Source of the DNA: Candidatus Bathyarchaeota archaeon
GTDB taxonomy: Archaea; Thermoproteota; Bathyarchaeia; Bathyarchaeales; DTEX01
Direction: 5' to 3'
Assembly: GCA_021162225.1 (NCBI GenBank)
Contig: JAGGZB010000157.1
Coordinates: forward strand, 1-6,719
DNA length: 6,719 nt
Positions 5,966-6,719 of this stretch are shown here, piece after piece; positions within the stretch are counted from its first letter, which is position 1; every line of letters starts with the position of its first letter. Under the pieces are notes generated by a model. The model did not search any database. It worked only from the letters and a program-made list of their open reading frames with translations, and was not told where the DNA came from. The position numbers were made by a program, and so were the translations under genes.

Positions 5966-6719
5966 ATGTTAAGCCTCGCCAGCAGTCCTCATCGTAGAGT
6001 CTCTTACCTAGATCGACGTCGAAGAAATTCTCGATGGGCTCAAGAATCTCCGGGGTCTTTTCATAGACTGTTCTCGCAGTGTTCAAGACTACTTGTAGAC
6101 CTTTCTTTGTCATCTTCCCTAATGGCCGTCTACAGGGACCGGAAGGCATGCCCAGTATATTCATTAACGTCTTATAGGGCAGAGGATTCCTAGCCTTGCA
6201 GAGAGCAGGACCATAAGGCGTCTCCTCCTCAGTCTTCACCGTGACCATTGAGAATAGAGGCCTAAGCGCCTTGTAGAGCCTTTCAGACTCCTCAACATTT
6301 CCTTCTAAAGTAGCTTTGACGAATCTTTGGATCGGCCCGGGGGCAACGTTCGAAGCGACTGATATTACGCCGCTTGCCCTTATCTCGGGGTCTTTCATCA
6401 TGGCATATGTTTTATCGTCGTCTCCAGAGAGTATGTCAAAGTCTTCTCCGCAAAGCCTTCTTGTCAATCTCATATTATCAAAGTTACCCGTCGCCTCTTT
6501 CACAGCTCTCACATTCTCAAACTCCGAGTGGAGAATCGCGAGGTCTTGCGGTAGAAGCTGCGTTCCACTTCTGCCAGGTATCACATAGGGGATTATCTGG
6601 ACGTGGGGAAATTCTCGGGCGATAGGTTCAACATATTCCTTCCTTATCTCAAGCGAGCTCGGCCCATTATAATATGGATCTACAAGCAGGACGCATTTGA
6701 CTCCGAAGTCAGAGACTTC
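5958..6719 (-). CDS. dapA: 4-hydroxy-tetrahydrodipicolinate synthase, 5' end beyond the window
   Basis: Condenses pyruvate and aspartate semialdehyde to 4-hydroxy-tetrahydrodipicolinate, the first lysine-specific step. The frame is open to the window edge, giving 253 C-terminal residues; about 90 N-terminal residues are missing, judged from the E. coli protein. A GTG at 6584 is not the start, because the frame upstream of it still reads clear DapA sequence. Counting from the edge: DPYYNGP at 14-20, the catalytic tyrosine Y45 in PYVIPGRSG (relatives usually have YN-x-PGRT), R50, the Schiff-base lysine K74 in VKEATGN, and SGDD at 98-101. The aldolase-family fold also includes neuraminate and sugar-acid aldolases, but the operon settles the role. 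The part after the tyrosine is about 208 residues against about 159 in E. coli DapA, mainly because of a tail after residue ~220 ending in DLGKRLYDEDCWRGLTYD. Its last 8 nt overlap dapB. Confidence 0.93.
   Translation of the reverse strand, partial: EVSDFGVKCVLLVDPYYNGPSSLEIRKEYVEPIAREFPHVQIIPYVIPGRSGTQLLPQDLAILHSEFENVRAVKEATGNFDNMRLTRRLCGEDFDILSGDDDKTYAMMKDPEIRASGVISVASNVAPGPIQRFVKATLEGNVEESERLYKALRPLFSMVTVKTEEETPYGPALCKARNPLPYKTLMNILGMPSGPCRRPLGKMTKKGLQVVLNTARTVYEKTPEILEPIENFFDVDLGKRLYDEDCWRGLTYD
5974..5977 (-). promoter_or_regulatory. Ribosome binding site for dapB, inside dapA
   Basis: GAGG on the minus strand, 8 nt before the dapB ATG, within the last codons of dapA. It supports re-initiation at the 8-nt overlap. 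Confidence 0.5.

Noticed and set aside
6582..6584. GTG at 6584 as the dapA start
   Set aside because: The frame upstream stays open to the window edge and encodes conserved DapA sequence (DPYYNGP and the catalytic tyrosine), so the gene continues beyond the window.

Overview
The window looks like chromosomal DNA of an archaeon. The leads are AT-rich archaeal TATA-like boxes ahead of the genes, GGTGA/GAGG-type ribosome binding sites, frequent AGA/AGG and ATA codons, TTG start codons, an archaeal/fungal-type aspartate-semialdehyde dehydrogenase, and a SEC59/phytol-kinase-type membrane enzyme of the kind used in archaeal isoprenoid-lipid metabolism. A Bathyarchaeia-like or other TACK-group archaeon would fit, but that placement is inference. 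No RNA gene, insertion sequence, CRISPR array or integrase is visible.

Right part (6719 down to 1593, all minus strand): one compact lysine operon in the order dapA (5' end beyond the window) - dapB - lysC - asd - lysA. The genes overlap or lie within about 35 nt of each other, so they are probably one mRNA with coupled translation. Together they take aspartate to aspartyl phosphate (LysC), to aspartate semialdehyde (Asd), to hydroxy-tetrahydrodipicolinate (DapA), to tetrahydrodipicolinate (DapB), and finally decarboxylate meso-DAP to lysine (LysA). The steps from tetrahydrodipicolinate to meso-DAP (an aminotransferase such as DapL plus epimerase DapF, or the DapD/C/E branch) are not in the window and would be expected upstream of dapA or elsewhere. 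This is the diaminopimelate route, not the LysW/alpha-aminoadipate route of many other archaea. Two of the four visible operon start codons are TTG (lysC and asd); lysA is better started at an internal ATG than at the upstream TTG.

Middle (1592-1162): a 431-bp AT-rich gene-free stretch. It has minus-strand T-rich tracts that may end the lysine transcript. On the plus strand it has a TATA-like box followed by an imperfect tandem repeat and a tiny ORF with a strong ribosome binding site.

Left part (1161-1, minus strand): a complete 225-residue polytopic membrane protein of the CTP-dependent polyprenol/phytol kinase (SEC59/VTE5) family with its own near-leaderless promoter. Next comes a 339-bp gap with a hairpin and a possible degraded plus-strand coding remnant. 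Last is the N-terminus of a zinc-ribbon protein cut by the window edge.

I do not see a clearly new system. The points most worth a second look are the atypical signature motifs in the aspartokinase, the long C-terminal tail of DapA, the in-frame dapB/lysC junction, and the unexplained plus-strand signals in the gap after lysA.
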